From positions 1-64,000 of the forward strand of contig DASUWK010000031.1 of NCBI GenBank assembly GCA_036378435.1: a stretch of DNA of 64,000 nucleotides, given 5' to 3'. This DNA comes from DASUWK01 sp036378435. GTDB lineage: Bacteria > Chloroflexota > Dormibacteria > Dormibacterales > Dormibacteraceae. Below, piece after piece: positions 32,213-40,624 of this stretch. The translations under genes were made by a program, and so were the position numbers. The notes under the pieces were generated by a model, which saw nothing but the letters and a program-made list of their open reading frames with translations, was not told the DNA's origin and made no database searches. Within the stretch, counting starts at the first letter, position 1; the number at the start of each line of letters is the position of its first letter.

Positions 32213-33211
32213 TCAGTCCGCGTAGAGATTCTTCGCCAGGTCCTCGGCCTTTGGGTCGGGCTGCTTCTCGGCCCAGTCGGCGGCCTCAGCCGCGTCCTGG
32301 TCGCACTCCGCCCGGACGGCCTGGGCGTCCGCTGCCGTGAGCCAGCCCCGGGCGCCGAGCCAGTCCTCGAAGCGCAGCAGCGGGTCGTGGAGGGCGGCCT
32401 CCTCGATCTCGGCAGGCGGGCGGTACTTGGCCTGGTTGTCCTCGGAGGTGTGGGAGTTGATGCGTCGCACCTTGGCCTCGATCAGAGTCGGACCCTCGCC
32501 GGCGCGAGCCCGCCGGACCGCCTCGACCGCCGCCGCATAGCAGGCGGGCACATCGGTCCCGTCGACCGTGACGCCGGCCATCCCGTAGCCGGCCGCCCTC
32601 TCCGACAGGGTCGGGTTCCCGGACTGCAGTCGCTGCGGGACGGAGATGGCATAGCCGTTGTTCTCGCAGACGAAGACCACCGGCAGCTTGTGGGTGGCGG
32701 CGAAGTTGACGCCTTCGTGCCAGTCGCCCTCGCTGACCCCTCCGTCGCCGAAGGAGCAGAGGACGGCGGCGCCGTCGCCGCGGACCTTTGACGCGTATGC
32801 GATCCCTGCGGCCTTGGGCACCCACGTCGACACCACCTGCGAGACGCTGGCGATGCGCAGCCGGCGGGAGCTGAAGCAGCCGCCGGGTATGTTGCGGCCG
32901 GCGCTCAAAGGATCGTCGACCTTGGCGAAGACGGCGAGCATCCACTCGCGCGGCGTCAGACCGAGGACCAGGGCGTTCGCGAGGCCGCGGTAGTGAGGCA
33001 CGAGCCAGTCGCGCTCCTGGTCCAGGGCCGCCGTCGAGGCCACCTGGATGCCTTCGTGGCCCCGGGAGGATCCGACGAACGGCGCGCGCCCCTGCCGCAC
33101 GAGCATGTGCATGCGGTCGTCCAGCGCCTTGGCCTGGCACATCCAGCGATGGATGCGGAGGTACGCGTCGCGCTCCGTGTCAACGCCTTCGGCCACCGCG
33201 TCCGCCATCAC
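32213..33211 (-). CDS. 2-oxoacid dehydrogenase E1 component, alpha subunit (orphan)
   Basis: 332 residues, normal for an E1-alpha. The thiamine-diphosphate motif CSFGDGGVSEGDWHEGVNFA with downstream CENNGYAI (about 165-205), SSRGHEGIQVA (about 48) and the phosphorylation-loop-like RINSHTSEDNQAKYR fit the pyruvate or branched-chain 2-oxoacid dehydrogenase group. It would decarboxylate a 2-oxoacid and pass the acyl group to a lipoyl E2. No E1-beta, E2 or E3 gene is nearby. Start overlaps the stop of the isopropylmalate-synthase-family gene, so it is co-expressed with the leu-type operon; a link with 2-oxoisovalerate or 2-oxoisocaproate is attractive but unproven. Confidence 0.85.
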   Translation of the reverse strand: MMADAVAEGVDTERDAYLRIHRWMCQAKALDDRMHMLVRQGRAPFVGSSRGHEGIQVASTAALDQERDWLVPHYRGLANALVLGLTPREWMLAVFAKVDDPLSAGRNIPGGCFSSRRLRIASVSQVVSTWVPKAAGIAYASKVRGDGAAVLCSFGDGGVSEGDWHEGVNFAATHKLPVVFVCENNGYAISVPQRLQSGNPTLSERAAGYGMAGVTVDGTDVPACYAAAVEAVRRARAGEGPTLIEAKVRRINSHTSEDNQAKYRPPAEIEEAALHDPLLRFEDWLGARGWLTAADAQAVRAECDQDAAEAADWAEKQPDPKAEDLAKNLYAD

Positions 33212-34590
33212 GCGGTGGGCTTGTCGGCGCGCAGCGCGGTTGCTATCTCGACCACCTCTTCCTGCGTCACGCCCATCTCGTCAAGGTGCTCGTGGTACCG
33301 GCGCTGGAAGTCCGAGAAGTCGGACCGCTCGGCGCGCTCCTCACGCAGCCGCTTGACCTCCTCGAGGACGCGCGCCACCAGCTCCTTGTCGGGCGGAATG
33401 CCGCCGCGCTGCAGCGCGTGCTCGATGACCAGCGCGCCCGAGTGCTTGCCGTACACGTACTCGATCTCGGCTCCGAAGTCCGCGGGCGGGATGAACTGGT
33501 AGATCGCGGGATGGATGAGCATGCCCGCGGTGTGGATGCCGGACTCGTGGCTGAAGACGTTGCGTCCGATGCCGGGTTCCGTCGGTGAGACGGGAATGCC
33601 CCCCAGTCGCTCCATCAAGCGGCCCAGGTCGCGCAGCTTCTCGTAGCGGAAGCCGGGGATCGTGATGTCGAACAGGTAGCGCAGCTGGAGCAGCACCTGG
33701 TGCATCGGCGCGTTGCCGGTGCGTTCGCCGATGCCGTTGACCGAGGTCGTGAACACCTCCGCCCCGCTCCCCAGCGCGACGACCGTGTTCCAGGCGCCGA
33801 CGCCGAGGTCGTTGTGAAAGTGCACGACGAGCGGCGCGTCAGGCGCGCCGGCCTTGACGCGCGGGATGTACTCGCGGACCGCGTACGGCGAGTAGCAGCC
33901 GACGGTGTCGGGTGTGCTCGGCCGCGTGCCCCCCGCCTTCAGGCCGGCTTGATGAAGCTCGACGATGTAGTCCGGGTCGGCGCGGGAGCCGTCCTCGCCG
34001 CCGAACTCGATGAGCTCGGCGCCCTGCTCGCGCGCGTAGGCGATCGCCTCGCACATCATGCGGAGGTTGGCCTCGCGGTAGTAGCTGACCGGCAGCTCCA
34101 GCCACTCCGAGGGCGGCAGCCCATCGCGCTGCAGAAGCGCCCGGCCGAGCTTGTACTTGACGTGCAGGTCAGAGGCCGAGGTGAAGATGAAGTAGCTCAC
34201 CGAGTCGCGCGGATGACCGAGCTCGTCGATCGCGCGCATCGTGGCGTCGATGTCGCCCTTGGTGGAGCGCATCATGCACAGCACCTCGAGGTCCCGCCGC
34301 AGCTCCCCGCGCTCGCGGCCCTCGAGCACGAGCTTCAGGGTGTCGCGCTCCGACTCCGAGACCGCCGGAAAGCCGACGTCCATGATGTGCACGCCGATAT
34401 CGCTGAGCGCCCTCGCCAGCTCGTACTTCGTGCGCGGGCTGAAGGCGACGCCGGGCATCTGCTCGCCGTCGCGCAGCGTGTCGTCGTAGATGCGGATGCG
34501 GTCCGGGGCCGGGAAGGTCAGGTCGTGCGCGAAGCGAGTCGGATTGCGAGCCAGCTCATCGAGCGGCTCCTGCAGGTCGACAGGGTTCAT
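33208..34590 (-). CDS. 2-isopropylmalate/homocitrate synthase-family enzyme
   Basis: 460 residues. DRE-TIM metallolyase: IYDDTLRDGEQMPGVAF (about 34-50), VHFHNDLGVGAWN (HxH metal ligands, about 262) and TSVNGIGERTGNAPMHQVL. It condenses acetyl-CoA with a 2-oxoacid. The leuBCD-like neighbours suggest leucine synthesis (2-oxoisovalerate), but homocitrate or citramalate synthesis would use the same neighbour types. It lacks most of the C-terminal LeuA regulatory dimer domain of about 510-550-residue LeuA proteins, so classical leucine feedback may be absent. ATG overlaps the small isomerase subunit stop (ATGA). Confidence 0.82.
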   Translation of the reverse strand: MNPVDLQEPLDELARNPTRFAHDLTFPAPDRIRIYDDTLRDGEQMPGVAFSPRTKYELARALSDIGVHIMDVGFPAVSESERDTLKLVLEGRERGELRRDLEVLCMMRSTKGDIDATMRAIDELGHPRDSVSYFIFTSASDLHVKYKLGRALLQRDGLPPSEWLELPVSYYREANLRMMCEAIAYAREQGAELIEFGGEDGSRADPDYIVELHQAGLKAGGTRPSTPDTVGCYSPYAVREYIPRVKAGAPDAPLVVHFHNDLGVGAWNTVVALGSGAEVFTTSVNGIGERTGNAPMHQVLLQLRYLFDITIPGFRYEKLRDLGRLMERLGGIPVSPTEPGIGRNVFSHESGIHTAGMLIHPAIYQFIPPADFGAEIEYVYGKHSGALVIEHALQRGGIPPDKELVARVLEEVKRLREERAERSDFSDFQRRYHEHLDEMGVTQEEVVEIATALRADKPTA

Positions 34591-35180
34591 GCACCCTCCC
34601 CGCTTGGGGGCATTCCCCGCCGCGCGGGGACCCCAATGCGGGCTGGGGAGGGGCCGAGCTCGCCTCGCTCCGCCAGGCGCTTGCGCACCCAGGGCACCAG
34701 GCCGCCCATCTTCATCAGCTCGTTCATGAACTCCGGGAACGGCTCCGCGTGGAACTCGTCGCCCTTGGTGAAATCGCGAATGACGCCTTCCTCGAGGTCG
34801 ATCTCGAGCTCGTCGCCTTCGGCCACCGCCTCGGCCGCCTGCGGCGACTGCAGGATCGGGTAGCCCATGTTGATCGCGTTGCGGAAGAAGATCCGCGCGA
34901 ACGAGTCCGCGACCACGGCCGAGATGCCGGCGCCCCGGATGGCGACCGGAGCGATCTCGCGCGAGGAGCCGCAGCCGAAGTTGGCGCCGGCCACGATGAT
35001 GTCGCCCGCGGCGACGCGTTTGGCGAAGCCCTCGCCCTTCTCGGGCACGCCCTCCATCGCGTACTCCCCGAGCTTGCGCTCGTCGAGCGAGTAGATCGCG
35101 TACTTCGCCGGGATGATCTGGTCGGTGTCGACGTTGACGCCGAACGTCCAGGCTCGGCCGCGCAGCACGCCCTGCGTCAT
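34587..35180 (-). CDS. leuD: 3-isopropylmalate dehydratase (or homoaconitase) small subunit
   Basis: 197 residues. GVNVDTDQIIPAKY (about 14) and GANFGCGSSREIAPVAIRGA (about 64) are the swivel-domain signatures of LeuD/HacB. It pairs with the large subunit encoded just upstream. The last about 21 residues (from GPSPARIG on) are encoded by a GC-rich palindromic repeat that precedes the next start codon, so the C-terminus has been extended by an inserted repeat. Overlaps the large subunit by 4 bases. Confidence 0.88.
   Translation of the reverse strand: MTQGVLRGRAWTFGVNVDTDQIIPAKYAIYSLDERKLGEYAMEGVPEKGEGFAKRVAAGDIIVAGANFGCGSSREIAPVAIRGAGISAVVADSFARIFFRNAINMGYPILQSPQAAEAVAEGDELEIDLEEGVIRDFTKGDEFHAEPFPEFMNELMKMGGLVPWVRKRLAERGELGPSPARIGVPARRGMPPSGEGA
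34594..34652. repeat. Nested GC-rich palindrome inside the leuD 3' end
   Basis: Three nested stems: CCCTCCCC with GGGGAGGG (34594-34601, 34645-34652), TTGGGG with CCCCAA, and an inner CCCCGC/GCGGGG. It codes for the unusual LeuD tail and ends 3 bases before the next ATG, so the mRNA hairpin could reduce coupling between the two genes. Confidence 0.65.
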
Positions 35181-36463
35181 ACCGCCACCGGTTCCTGAGC
35201 CAGGATCTCCTTCGGGTGCGTGATCTCGCCGGCCACGGCGGTGGCCGCCGCCACCTGCGGGTTGGCGAGGTAGACCTCGGCCTTGGGGTGACCCATGCGG
35301 CCGGGGAAGTTGCGGTTGGACGTGCTGACGCAGACCTCGCCCTCACCGATGACGCCCATGTGCCCGCCGAGACAGGCGCCGCAGGTCGCGACGGTCCACG
35401 CCGCGCCGGCGTCCATGAAGATGCCGATCAGGCCCTCCCGCTCAGCCTGCCGGGCGACCTCGGCCGACGACGGCGTCACGATGAGCCGCACCCACGGCGC
35501 GACCTTGCGGCCCTTCAAGATGGCCGCCGCTCGGCGCAGGTCGGTGATGCGGCTGTTGGTGCAGGACCCGATGAACACCTGGTCGACCCGTGTGCCGGCC
35601 ACCTCTTCGAGCGGCGCGGTGTGGTCGGGCGACATCGGCAGCGCCAGGGTGATGGGGACCTGGGAGGCGTCGAACTCGAAGACCTTCTCGTACTCGGCGT
35701 CCTCGTCCGCCGCGACCGGCGTGTACGGCCGCTGGGCTCGCGGCTTGACGTACTCCTCGGTCACCTCGTCGAACGGCAGGATGCCGTTCTTCGCGCCGGC
35801 CTCGATCGCCATGTTGGTGATGGTCAGCCGGGCCTCCATGTCGATGTGCTTCAGGGCTTCGCCCGTGTGCTCCATGGCTTTGGAGCGGGCGCCGTCGACG
35901 CCGATCTGGCCGATGACGTGGAGGATCAGGTCCTTCGACTCGACCCACTCGGGCAGCCGGTTGTGATAGACGAACTTGAGCGTCTCGGGAACTCGGAACC
36001 AGAGCTCGCCCAGCGCGAGGACGCAGGCCAGGTCGGTGGAGCCGACGCCGGTGGCGAAGTTGTTCAGCGCCCCGTAGGTGCAGGAGTGCGAGTCGGCGCC
36101 GACGACGCATTCGCCGGGCAGCACCAGGCCTCGTTCGGGCAGCACGGTGTGGCAGATGCCTCCCTGCCCGACCTCGAAGTACCACTTGATCCCCATGTCC
36201 CGCGCGAACTCCCGCGTCTGCCGGCCGAGGGCGGCGCTGGCGGCGTCCTTGGCGGGCTGGAAGTGGTCCTGCACCGCCGCGACGCGCTCCGGGTCCCAGA
36301 TCTTCTGGGCGCCCATCTGCTCACGCATGATCTTTCCGGCCGGCGGGATGGTGAGGTCGTGCCCCATCGCGAAGTCGATCTTCGCCAGGATCAGGTCTCC
36401 GGGCCGGACACTCTCGCGCCCGCTGGCGCGAGACAGGATCTTCTCCGTCATCGTCATGCCCAC
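35177..36463 (-). CDS. leuC: 3-isopropylmalate dehydratase (or homoaconitase) large subunit
   Basis: 428 residues, the length of the bacterial/archaeal LeuC2/HacA group. GADSHSCTYGALNNFATGVG (about 123), FIGSCTNSRITDLR (about 291) and ATCGACLGGHMG (about 351) supply the three Cys that bind the 4Fe-4S cluster. With LeuD it isomerises 2- to 3-isopropylmalate; homoaconitate hydration is the alternative. Starts GTG GGC ATG; the ATG two codons on is an alternative. First gene after leuB, 31 bases apart. Confidence 0.88.
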   Translation of the reverse strand: MGMTMTEKILSRASGRESVRPGDLILAKIDFAMGHDLTIPPAGKIMREQMGAQKIWDPERVAAVQDHFQPAKDAASAALGRQTREFARDMGIKWYFEVGQGGICHTVLPERGLVLPGECVVGADSHSCTYGALNNFATGVGSTDLACVLALGELWFRVPETLKFVYHNRLPEWVESKDLILHVIGQIGVDGARSKAMEHTGEALKHIDMEARLTITNMAIEAGAKNGILPFDEVTEEYVKPRAQRPYTPVAADEDAEYEKVFEFDASQVPITLALPMSPDHTAPLEEVAGTRVDQVFIGSCTNSRITDLRRAAAILKGRKVAPWVRLIVTPSSAEVARQAEREGLIGIFMDAGAAWTVATCGACLGGHMGVIGEGEVCVSTSNRNFPGRMGHPKAEVYLANPQVAAATAVAGEITHPKEILAQEPVAV

Positions 36464-36494
36464 GTCTTCAGTCTCCTACTTCACCCCACGAAAC

Positions 36495-37541
36495 CTACCG
36501 GTTTCGCGGGGGCCCCGAAACTCGGTGCGCGACTGCGTCTCCGGCTTCCGAGGTCGTGAGCGAGCCGCCGAGATCCCGAGTGCATTCCCCTTCGCGAATT
36601 GATTCCCTCACCGCGGCCTCCACTGCGTTGGCGGCGTCTTTGAGGCCGAGGTGCTCAAGCATCATAGCCCCGCTCAAGATCGCCCCGATCGGGTTGACGA
36701 CGCCCTGGCCGGCGATGTTCGGCGCGCTTCCATGAACGGGCTCGAAGAGGCCGGCGCCGGTGTCGGGATTGATATTCCCCGACGGCGCCACTCCCATGCC
36801 TCCGATCAGCTGCGCGGCCAGGTCCGACAGGATGTCGCCGAAGAGGTTGCCGGTCACGATGACGTCGAACTGTGACGGGTCGCGGACCAGCTCCATCGCG
36901 GCCGCGTCGACATAGAGATGACGCGTGGCGAGGTCCGGATGCTGCGCCTTGGCCTTGTGCCAGACGTCCTGCCAGAGGCCGCCGGCGTGCTGCATCGCGT
37001 TGGACTTGTCGACCATCGTGAGACCGCGCGTCGCTTTCTGGAAGGCGAGGTCGACGACGCGCTCGACGCCCTTGCGCGTGTTGACGTCCTCCTGGATCGC
37101 GACCTCGTCCAGCGTGCCCCGCTTGAAGCGCCCGCCCAAGCCCACGTAGATCCCTTCGGTGTTCTCGCGCACGATGAGCAGGCTCGTCTCCCGCTTCGCC
37201 TCGTCGCGCAGCGGGCTGAGCCGGGGGTCGTAGAGGATCGCCGGCCGGAGATTGGCGTAGAGGTCGAGCTCGAATCGCATCTTGAGCAGCACCTGCGCCG
37301 GGTAGCCGACGTCGGGCACGCGGGGGTCGCCGACGGCTCCGAAGAGGATGGCGTCCGCCTGCCTGGCGTGCTCGAAGACTTCGTCCGGCAGGGCCGGCTC
37401 ACCACGCAGGACTCGCGAGCCGCCGACTTCGAACTCTTCGAAGGTGAGGTCGGCCCCGGTGGCCTTGAGCACCTTGACCGCCTCGGGCACCACCTCCTGG
37501 CCGGCTCCGTCGCCGGGCAGCAGCGCTATTCGGTGCGTCAA
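36495..37541 (-). CDS. leuB: 3-isopropylmalate (or homoisocitrate) dehydrogenase
   Basis: 348 residues. Beta-decarboxylating dehydrogenase: LLPGDGAGQEVVPEA at the N-terminus, LLIVRENTEGIYVGLGG (substrate loop), VDKSNAMQ (catalytic Lys) and GNLFGDILSDLAAQLIGGMG plus FEPVHGSAPNIAGQG near the C-terminus. It oxidises and decarboxylates 3-isopropylmalate with NAD. The TTG start at 37541 overlaps the stop of the preceding membrane-protein gene (TTGA), typical of coupling; an upstream start at 37571 would overlap more. LeuB is inferred from the LeuCD partners; homoisocitrate dehydrogenase is possible. Confidence 0.86.
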   Translation of the reverse strand: MTHRIALLPGDGAGQEVVPEAVKVLKATGADLTFEEFEVGGSRVLRGEPALPDEVFEHARQADAILFGAVGDPRVPDVGYPAQVLLKMRFELDLYANLRPAILYDPRLSPLRDEAKRETSLLIVRENTEGIYVGLGGRFKRGTLDEVAIQEDVNTRKGVERVVDLAFQKATRGLTMVDKSNAMQHAGGLWQDVWHKAKAQHPDLATRHLYVDAAAMELVRDPSQFDVIVTGNLFGDILSDLAAQLIGGMGVAPSGNINPDTGAGLFEPVHGSAPNIAGQGVVNPIGAILSGAMMLEHLGLKDAANAVEAAVRESIREGECTRDLGGSLTTSEAGDAVAHRVSGPPRNR

Positions 37542-37960
37542 ACGTCCTCGAGCACAGGCGGCGGCGCGCACTCGGAGCGCGTCTCAGGCAGCAACAGGAG
37601 CAGGAGCGCGGCGGCGCCGAGCAGCGCCAGCGGCAGAACCAGCGGCCAAAGGATGAACGCCAGCGCCATCTGCGCGGCCGAGAGGACGAGGCCGGCGATC
37701 CAGGCGGAATGCACGCCGCGCTTGACGGCGCGCCCGATCAGGACGGCCGCCGGCGCGTAGGCGGCGAGAACCACGGCGATCAGGAAGGTGACGCCGATCA
37801 GGAGCACCGAGATCCCATCGGCATAGTCGTCGCCGGAGGTCGTGTAGGTCGCCAGCCGCTGGATGCCCGCGCCCAAGAAGAGCAGCGCGGCCACCGCCGC
37901 GATGGCGCCCTCGCCGATGAGGAACATGCCGGTCGGCTCCGCGCCGCGGATCCTGCTCAT
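37538..37960 (-). CDS. Small four-helix membrane protein, unknown function
   Basis: 140 residues with four hydrophobic segments: about 11-32, 50-72, 80-100 and 103-124 (LALLGAAALLLLLLP). There are no conserved charged or Cys motifs. It overlaps the CoA-ligase stop by 4 bases and the leuB start by 4, so it is part of one long operon from the VOC gene region to the leu genes. I do not recognise it; it has a general look of small integral proteins of high-GC bacteria. Confidence 0.6.
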   Translation of the reverse strand: MSRIRGAEPTGMFLIGEGAIAAVAALLFLGAGIQRLATYTTSGDDYADGISVLLIGVTFLIAVVLAAYAPAAVLIGRAVKRGVHSAWIAGLVLSAAQMALAFILWPLVLPLALLGAAALLLLLLPETRSECAPPPVLEDV

Positions 37961-39516
37961 GCAGTTACCGGCTTTGCCGCGCCGGCCTCGCGGAGCAGAT
38001 AGCGCTGGATCTTGCCCGTCGCGGTCTTTGGCAGCGAGTCGACGAAGTGGAACTCACGCGGGCACTTGTGGTGCGCGAGCCTCTCCCGCAGGTAGCCGCG
38101 CAGCTCCTCTTCGAGCTCCACCGCCGGCTGACTCCCGGGCTGCAGCACGACATGAGCCTCCGGCCTGACCAGCCGGTTCTCGTCGAGCACCCCGACGACC
38201 GCGCTCTCGAGCACGGCGGGGTGGGAGTTGATCGCCGCCTCCACCTCGACCGGCGACACCCAGATGCCGCTCACCTTGAGCATGTCGTCGCTCCGGCCCT
38301 GGTAGCGGAAGTAGCCGCCCGAGTCCCGCGTGTACTTGTCGCCGGTATCGATCCACTCGCCCTTGATCGCGGCCTTGGTCCGCTCATGCTGGTTCCAGTA
38401 GAAGGCGCAGATGGAGTCACCGCTCACCATCAGGTTGCCGACCTCGCCGTCCGGGACTTCGACGCCCTGGTCGTCGACGACCTTGGCGCCGTAGCCCTCG
38501 ACCACCCGCCCGCTGCAGTCGGGGCGGATGTCGTCGAGCCGGTTGGTGATGAAGATGTGCGCGCACTCCGTCGACCCGATCCCGTCCAGGATGTCGACGC
38601 CGGTGCGCGCCTTCCAGCGCTCGAGCAGGGAGCCGGACAGCGGCTCGCCGGCGCTCACGCAGACGCGGACGGAAGAGAAGTCGGCGCCGGCCCAGACCTC
38701 GGGCTCGGCTGCGAGCAGCGCAGCATAGCTGGTCGGCACGCCGTAGTAGATCGTCGGCCGGAAGCGGCGAACGTGCTCGATCACCGTCGGAGGGGTCGGC
38801 GGCGCGGCGTTGAGCACCGTCGTCGCGCCCATCGCGAAGGGGAAGAAGAGCGCGTTGCCGAGGCCGTACGCGAAGTAGAGCTTCGCCACCGAGAACGTCA
38901 CGTCGTCCGCGGTCATGTTCAGGATCGGCTTCGCATAGCAGTCGATGCAGAAGCGCATGTCGTGCTGGAGGTGCACGGCCGCTTTCGGCCTGCCGGTGGT
39001 GCCGGAGGTGTAGAGCCAGAAGCACATGTCGTCGCGCCCGGTGTCGGCGGGGGTCAGCTCAGGGTCTGCCTGCTCCACGAGCCGCCGCCACTCGGCGTCG
39101 GCGATGACGTGCTTCAGGTGGCCCTGCCCTTTGGCTGCCTCCAGCATGACAGGCAGCAGCGGCTCGCTGACGATCACCACCTTGGCGCGGCTGTCCGCCA
39201 GGTAGTAGGCGTAGTCGTCGGCGGTGAGGTTGGTGTTGACCGGGATCGGCACCGCTCCCGCCTTGATGGCTCCGAAGAATGTGGCGGGAAATTCGACCGT
39301 GTCCAGGAGCGCGACGAGAACGCGATCCTCTTGCTCGACGCCCAGGGCGGCCAGCGCGTTGCCCCAGCGGTTGGCGAGCTCGGCGACCTCGTTGTAGGTG
39401 GTGTCGCCGCTGGCGGTACGGACGGCGACCTTGGCGCCGAGCCCTGCCTCCAACGCCGAGTCGAGGATGTCGACGGCGGCGTTGTAGCGATCGGGGAGGC
39501 CAGCGAACACCGCCAC
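37957..39516 (-). CDS. Benzoate-CoA ligase-family AMP-forming enzyme
   Basis: 519 residues. Motifs of the adenylate-forming family: WLYTSGTTGRPKAAVHLQHD (about 168), DGIGSTECAH (about 305), GEWIDTGDKYTRD (about 395), GRSDDMLKVSG (about 412) and the catalytic Lys in PKTATGKIQRY. The stretch AKLYFAYGLGNALFFPFAMG is characteristic of benzoate and 4-hydroxybenzoate-CoA ligases (BclA/BadA group). It activates an aromatic or short acid to its CoA ester. No ring reductase or epoxidase is in the window, so the pathway is not fixed. Followed by the membrane protein, preceded 5 bases by the coiled-coil gene. Confidence 0.88.
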   Translation of the reverse strand: MAVFAGLPDRYNAAVDILDSALEAGLGAKVAVRTASGDTTYNEVAELANRWGNALAALGVEQEDRVLVALLDTVEFPATFFGAIKAGAVPIPVNTNLTADDYAYYLADSRAKVVIVSEPLLPVMLEAAKGQGHLKHVIADAEWRRLVEQADPELTPADTGRDDMCFWLYTSGTTGRPKAAVHLQHDMRFCIDCYAKPILNMTADDVTFSVAKLYFAYGLGNALFFPFAMGATTVLNAAPPTPPTVIEHVRRFRPTIYYGVPTSYAALLAAEPEVWAGADFSSVRVCVSAGEPLSGSLLERWKARTGVDILDGIGSTECAHIFITNRLDDIRPDCSGRVVEGYGAKVVDDQGVEVPDGEVGNLMVSGDSICAFYWNQHERTKAAIKGEWIDTGDKYTRDSGGYFRYQGRSDDMLKVSGIWVSPVEVEAAINSHPAVLESAVVGVLDENRLVRPEAHVVLQPGSQPAVELEEELRGYLRERLAHHKCPREFHFVDSLPKTATGKIQRYLLREAGAAKPVTA

Positions 39517-39521
39517 GAAGT

Positions 39522-39866
39522 TTAGGGTTCGGCCGGTTCTTTGAGCAGGGTGCCGAAGTCCGATTCGCGGATGCCGCCCACGAAGGCGTGGTGGCCGCTG
39601 CCCGGCAGGTCGACGGCCTGCTCGTAGATGAACGCGTAGACGTTCTCGAGGTTCCAGTCGCCGTAGCCCTTGACCTTCAGAGCCTGCCGCAGCCGGTCGT
39701 CGTTCTGCCCGTCCTCGAGCAGCTGGCGGGCGCGGGCGTAGAGCTCGGTCAGGATCTCGAGCTGCAGCTCGAGCTCGAGGATCTCGTCGGGGTCCTCCTC
39801 GGCCTCTTTCATCTGCTCGATCTCCGCCTTGAGGTCGGAGATCTCGCGCGCGTAGTCGTCCACCAC
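39522..39866 (-). CDS. Coiled-coil protein of unknown function beside the CoA ligase
   Basis: 114 residues. A charged N-terminal coiled coil (about 4-58, EISDLKAEIEQMKEAEEDPD then LELQLEILTELYARARQLL) is followed by a small domain with GYGDWNLENVYAFIYEQ and GGIRESDFGTLL. No recognised family. GTG follows TAGACT by 7 bases, a leaderless-type start, and it heads the operon with the ligase. An adaptor or regulator of the ligase is conceivable; nothing proves it. Confidence 0.6.
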   Translation of the reverse strand: MVDDYAREISDLKAEIEQMKEAEEDPDEILELELQLEILTELYARARQLLEDGQNDDRLRQALKVKGYGDWNLENVYAFIYEQAVDLPGSGHHAFVGGIRESDFGTLLKEPAEP

Positions 39867-39902
39867 TGGGTCGAGTCTAGGTCGGTGGCTGGGACGTCTT
39901 GC

Positions 39903-40496
39903 TTATTGCCCTTTGAAGCGCGGATTGGGCAGGCCGGCCAGGGTGGCCTCGTCGGCGCCCTCGGCGAAGAGCCCGCGCAGGTCCAGCCTGCGGTTGCCCC
40001 AACCCATCGTGCCGTCCTCGTCGAGCGGCCACTCCTCGATCGGGCGGTCCCAGCAGAGCTCGAGACCATTCCCTTCGGGATCGCTGAGGTAGAGGGCTTC
40101 GTGCGTGCCGTGGTCGTTGAACCCGTCGAGCATCCAGTCGGCGCGCGCCAAGCGGCGGAAGGCGTCGCCCAGGGCGGCTCGCGTCGGGTAGCGGATGGCG
40201 ACGTGGTACAGCCCGGTGCTGCCGAGCGGCGCCGGCTGGCCGCCCTTGGACTCCCAGGTGTTGAAGGCGAGGTGGTGGTGGTAGCCGCCGGCGCTCAGAA
40301 AGAGCGCATCGGGCATCTCGATGACGACGTCGAAACCGAGGATTCCGACGTAGAAGTCCTTGATCTTCTGGAGGTCGCCGGCCCGCATGTGGACGTGACC
40401 GATGTCCACGCCGCTGGGGATCGGGTTGGCGCTGCGCTCGCGGGGGTGGACCGAGCCGGTGGGCGTGGTCGTGTGGTTTTCGGTGGTCGTGCTCAT
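39903..40496 (-). CDS. VOC-family (catechol 2,3-dioxygenase-like) protein
   Basis: 197 residues. Two beta-alpha-beta-beta-beta modules: IGHVHMRAGDLQKIKDFYVG (metal His about 35), GGYHHHLAFNTWES, GLYHVAIRYPTRA (second His) and SDPEGNGLELCWDRP (Glu ligand about 157). This metal-site pattern fits ring-cleaving dioxygenases and glyoxalase relatives. The frame remains open far upstream, but the ATG at 40496 is used since homology begins after it and the upstream part crosses the palindromic repeats. Near the benzoate-CoA ligase, so a part in aromatic breakdown is possible. Confidence 0.82.
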   Translation of the reverse strand: MSTTTENHTTTPTGSVHPRERSANPIPSGVDIGHVHMRAGDLQKIKDFYVGILGFDVVIEMPDALFLSAGGYHHHLAFNTWESKGGQPAPLGSTGLYHVAIRYPTRAALGDAFRRLARADWMLDGFNDHGTHEALYLSDPEGNGLELCWDRPIEEWPLDEDGTMGWGNRRLDLRGLFAEGADEATLAGLPNPRFKGQ

Positions 40497-40559
40497 GACG
40501 GGGCTATCAAACCACCACGGGGCGCGGTTTATGCCGCCGGGTTGAGCGGTGCCATCCCC

Positions 40560-40620
40560 GCGTTCGCCGGCGAACGCAGGTCTCGGCGGCGCACAAACAC
40601 GTGCGCTCGCCGGCGAACGC
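40560..40620. repeat. Paired palindromes, left of the DUF559 gene
   Basis: GCGTTCGCCGGCGAACGC (40560-40577, perfect) and GCGCTCGCCGGCGAACGC (40603-40620, one mismatch), each followed by AGGT. Start to start is 43 bases. An almost identical pair lies on the other side of the neighbouring gene. Placed right after the stop of that gene. Confidence 0.88.
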
Positions 40621-40624
40621 AGGT

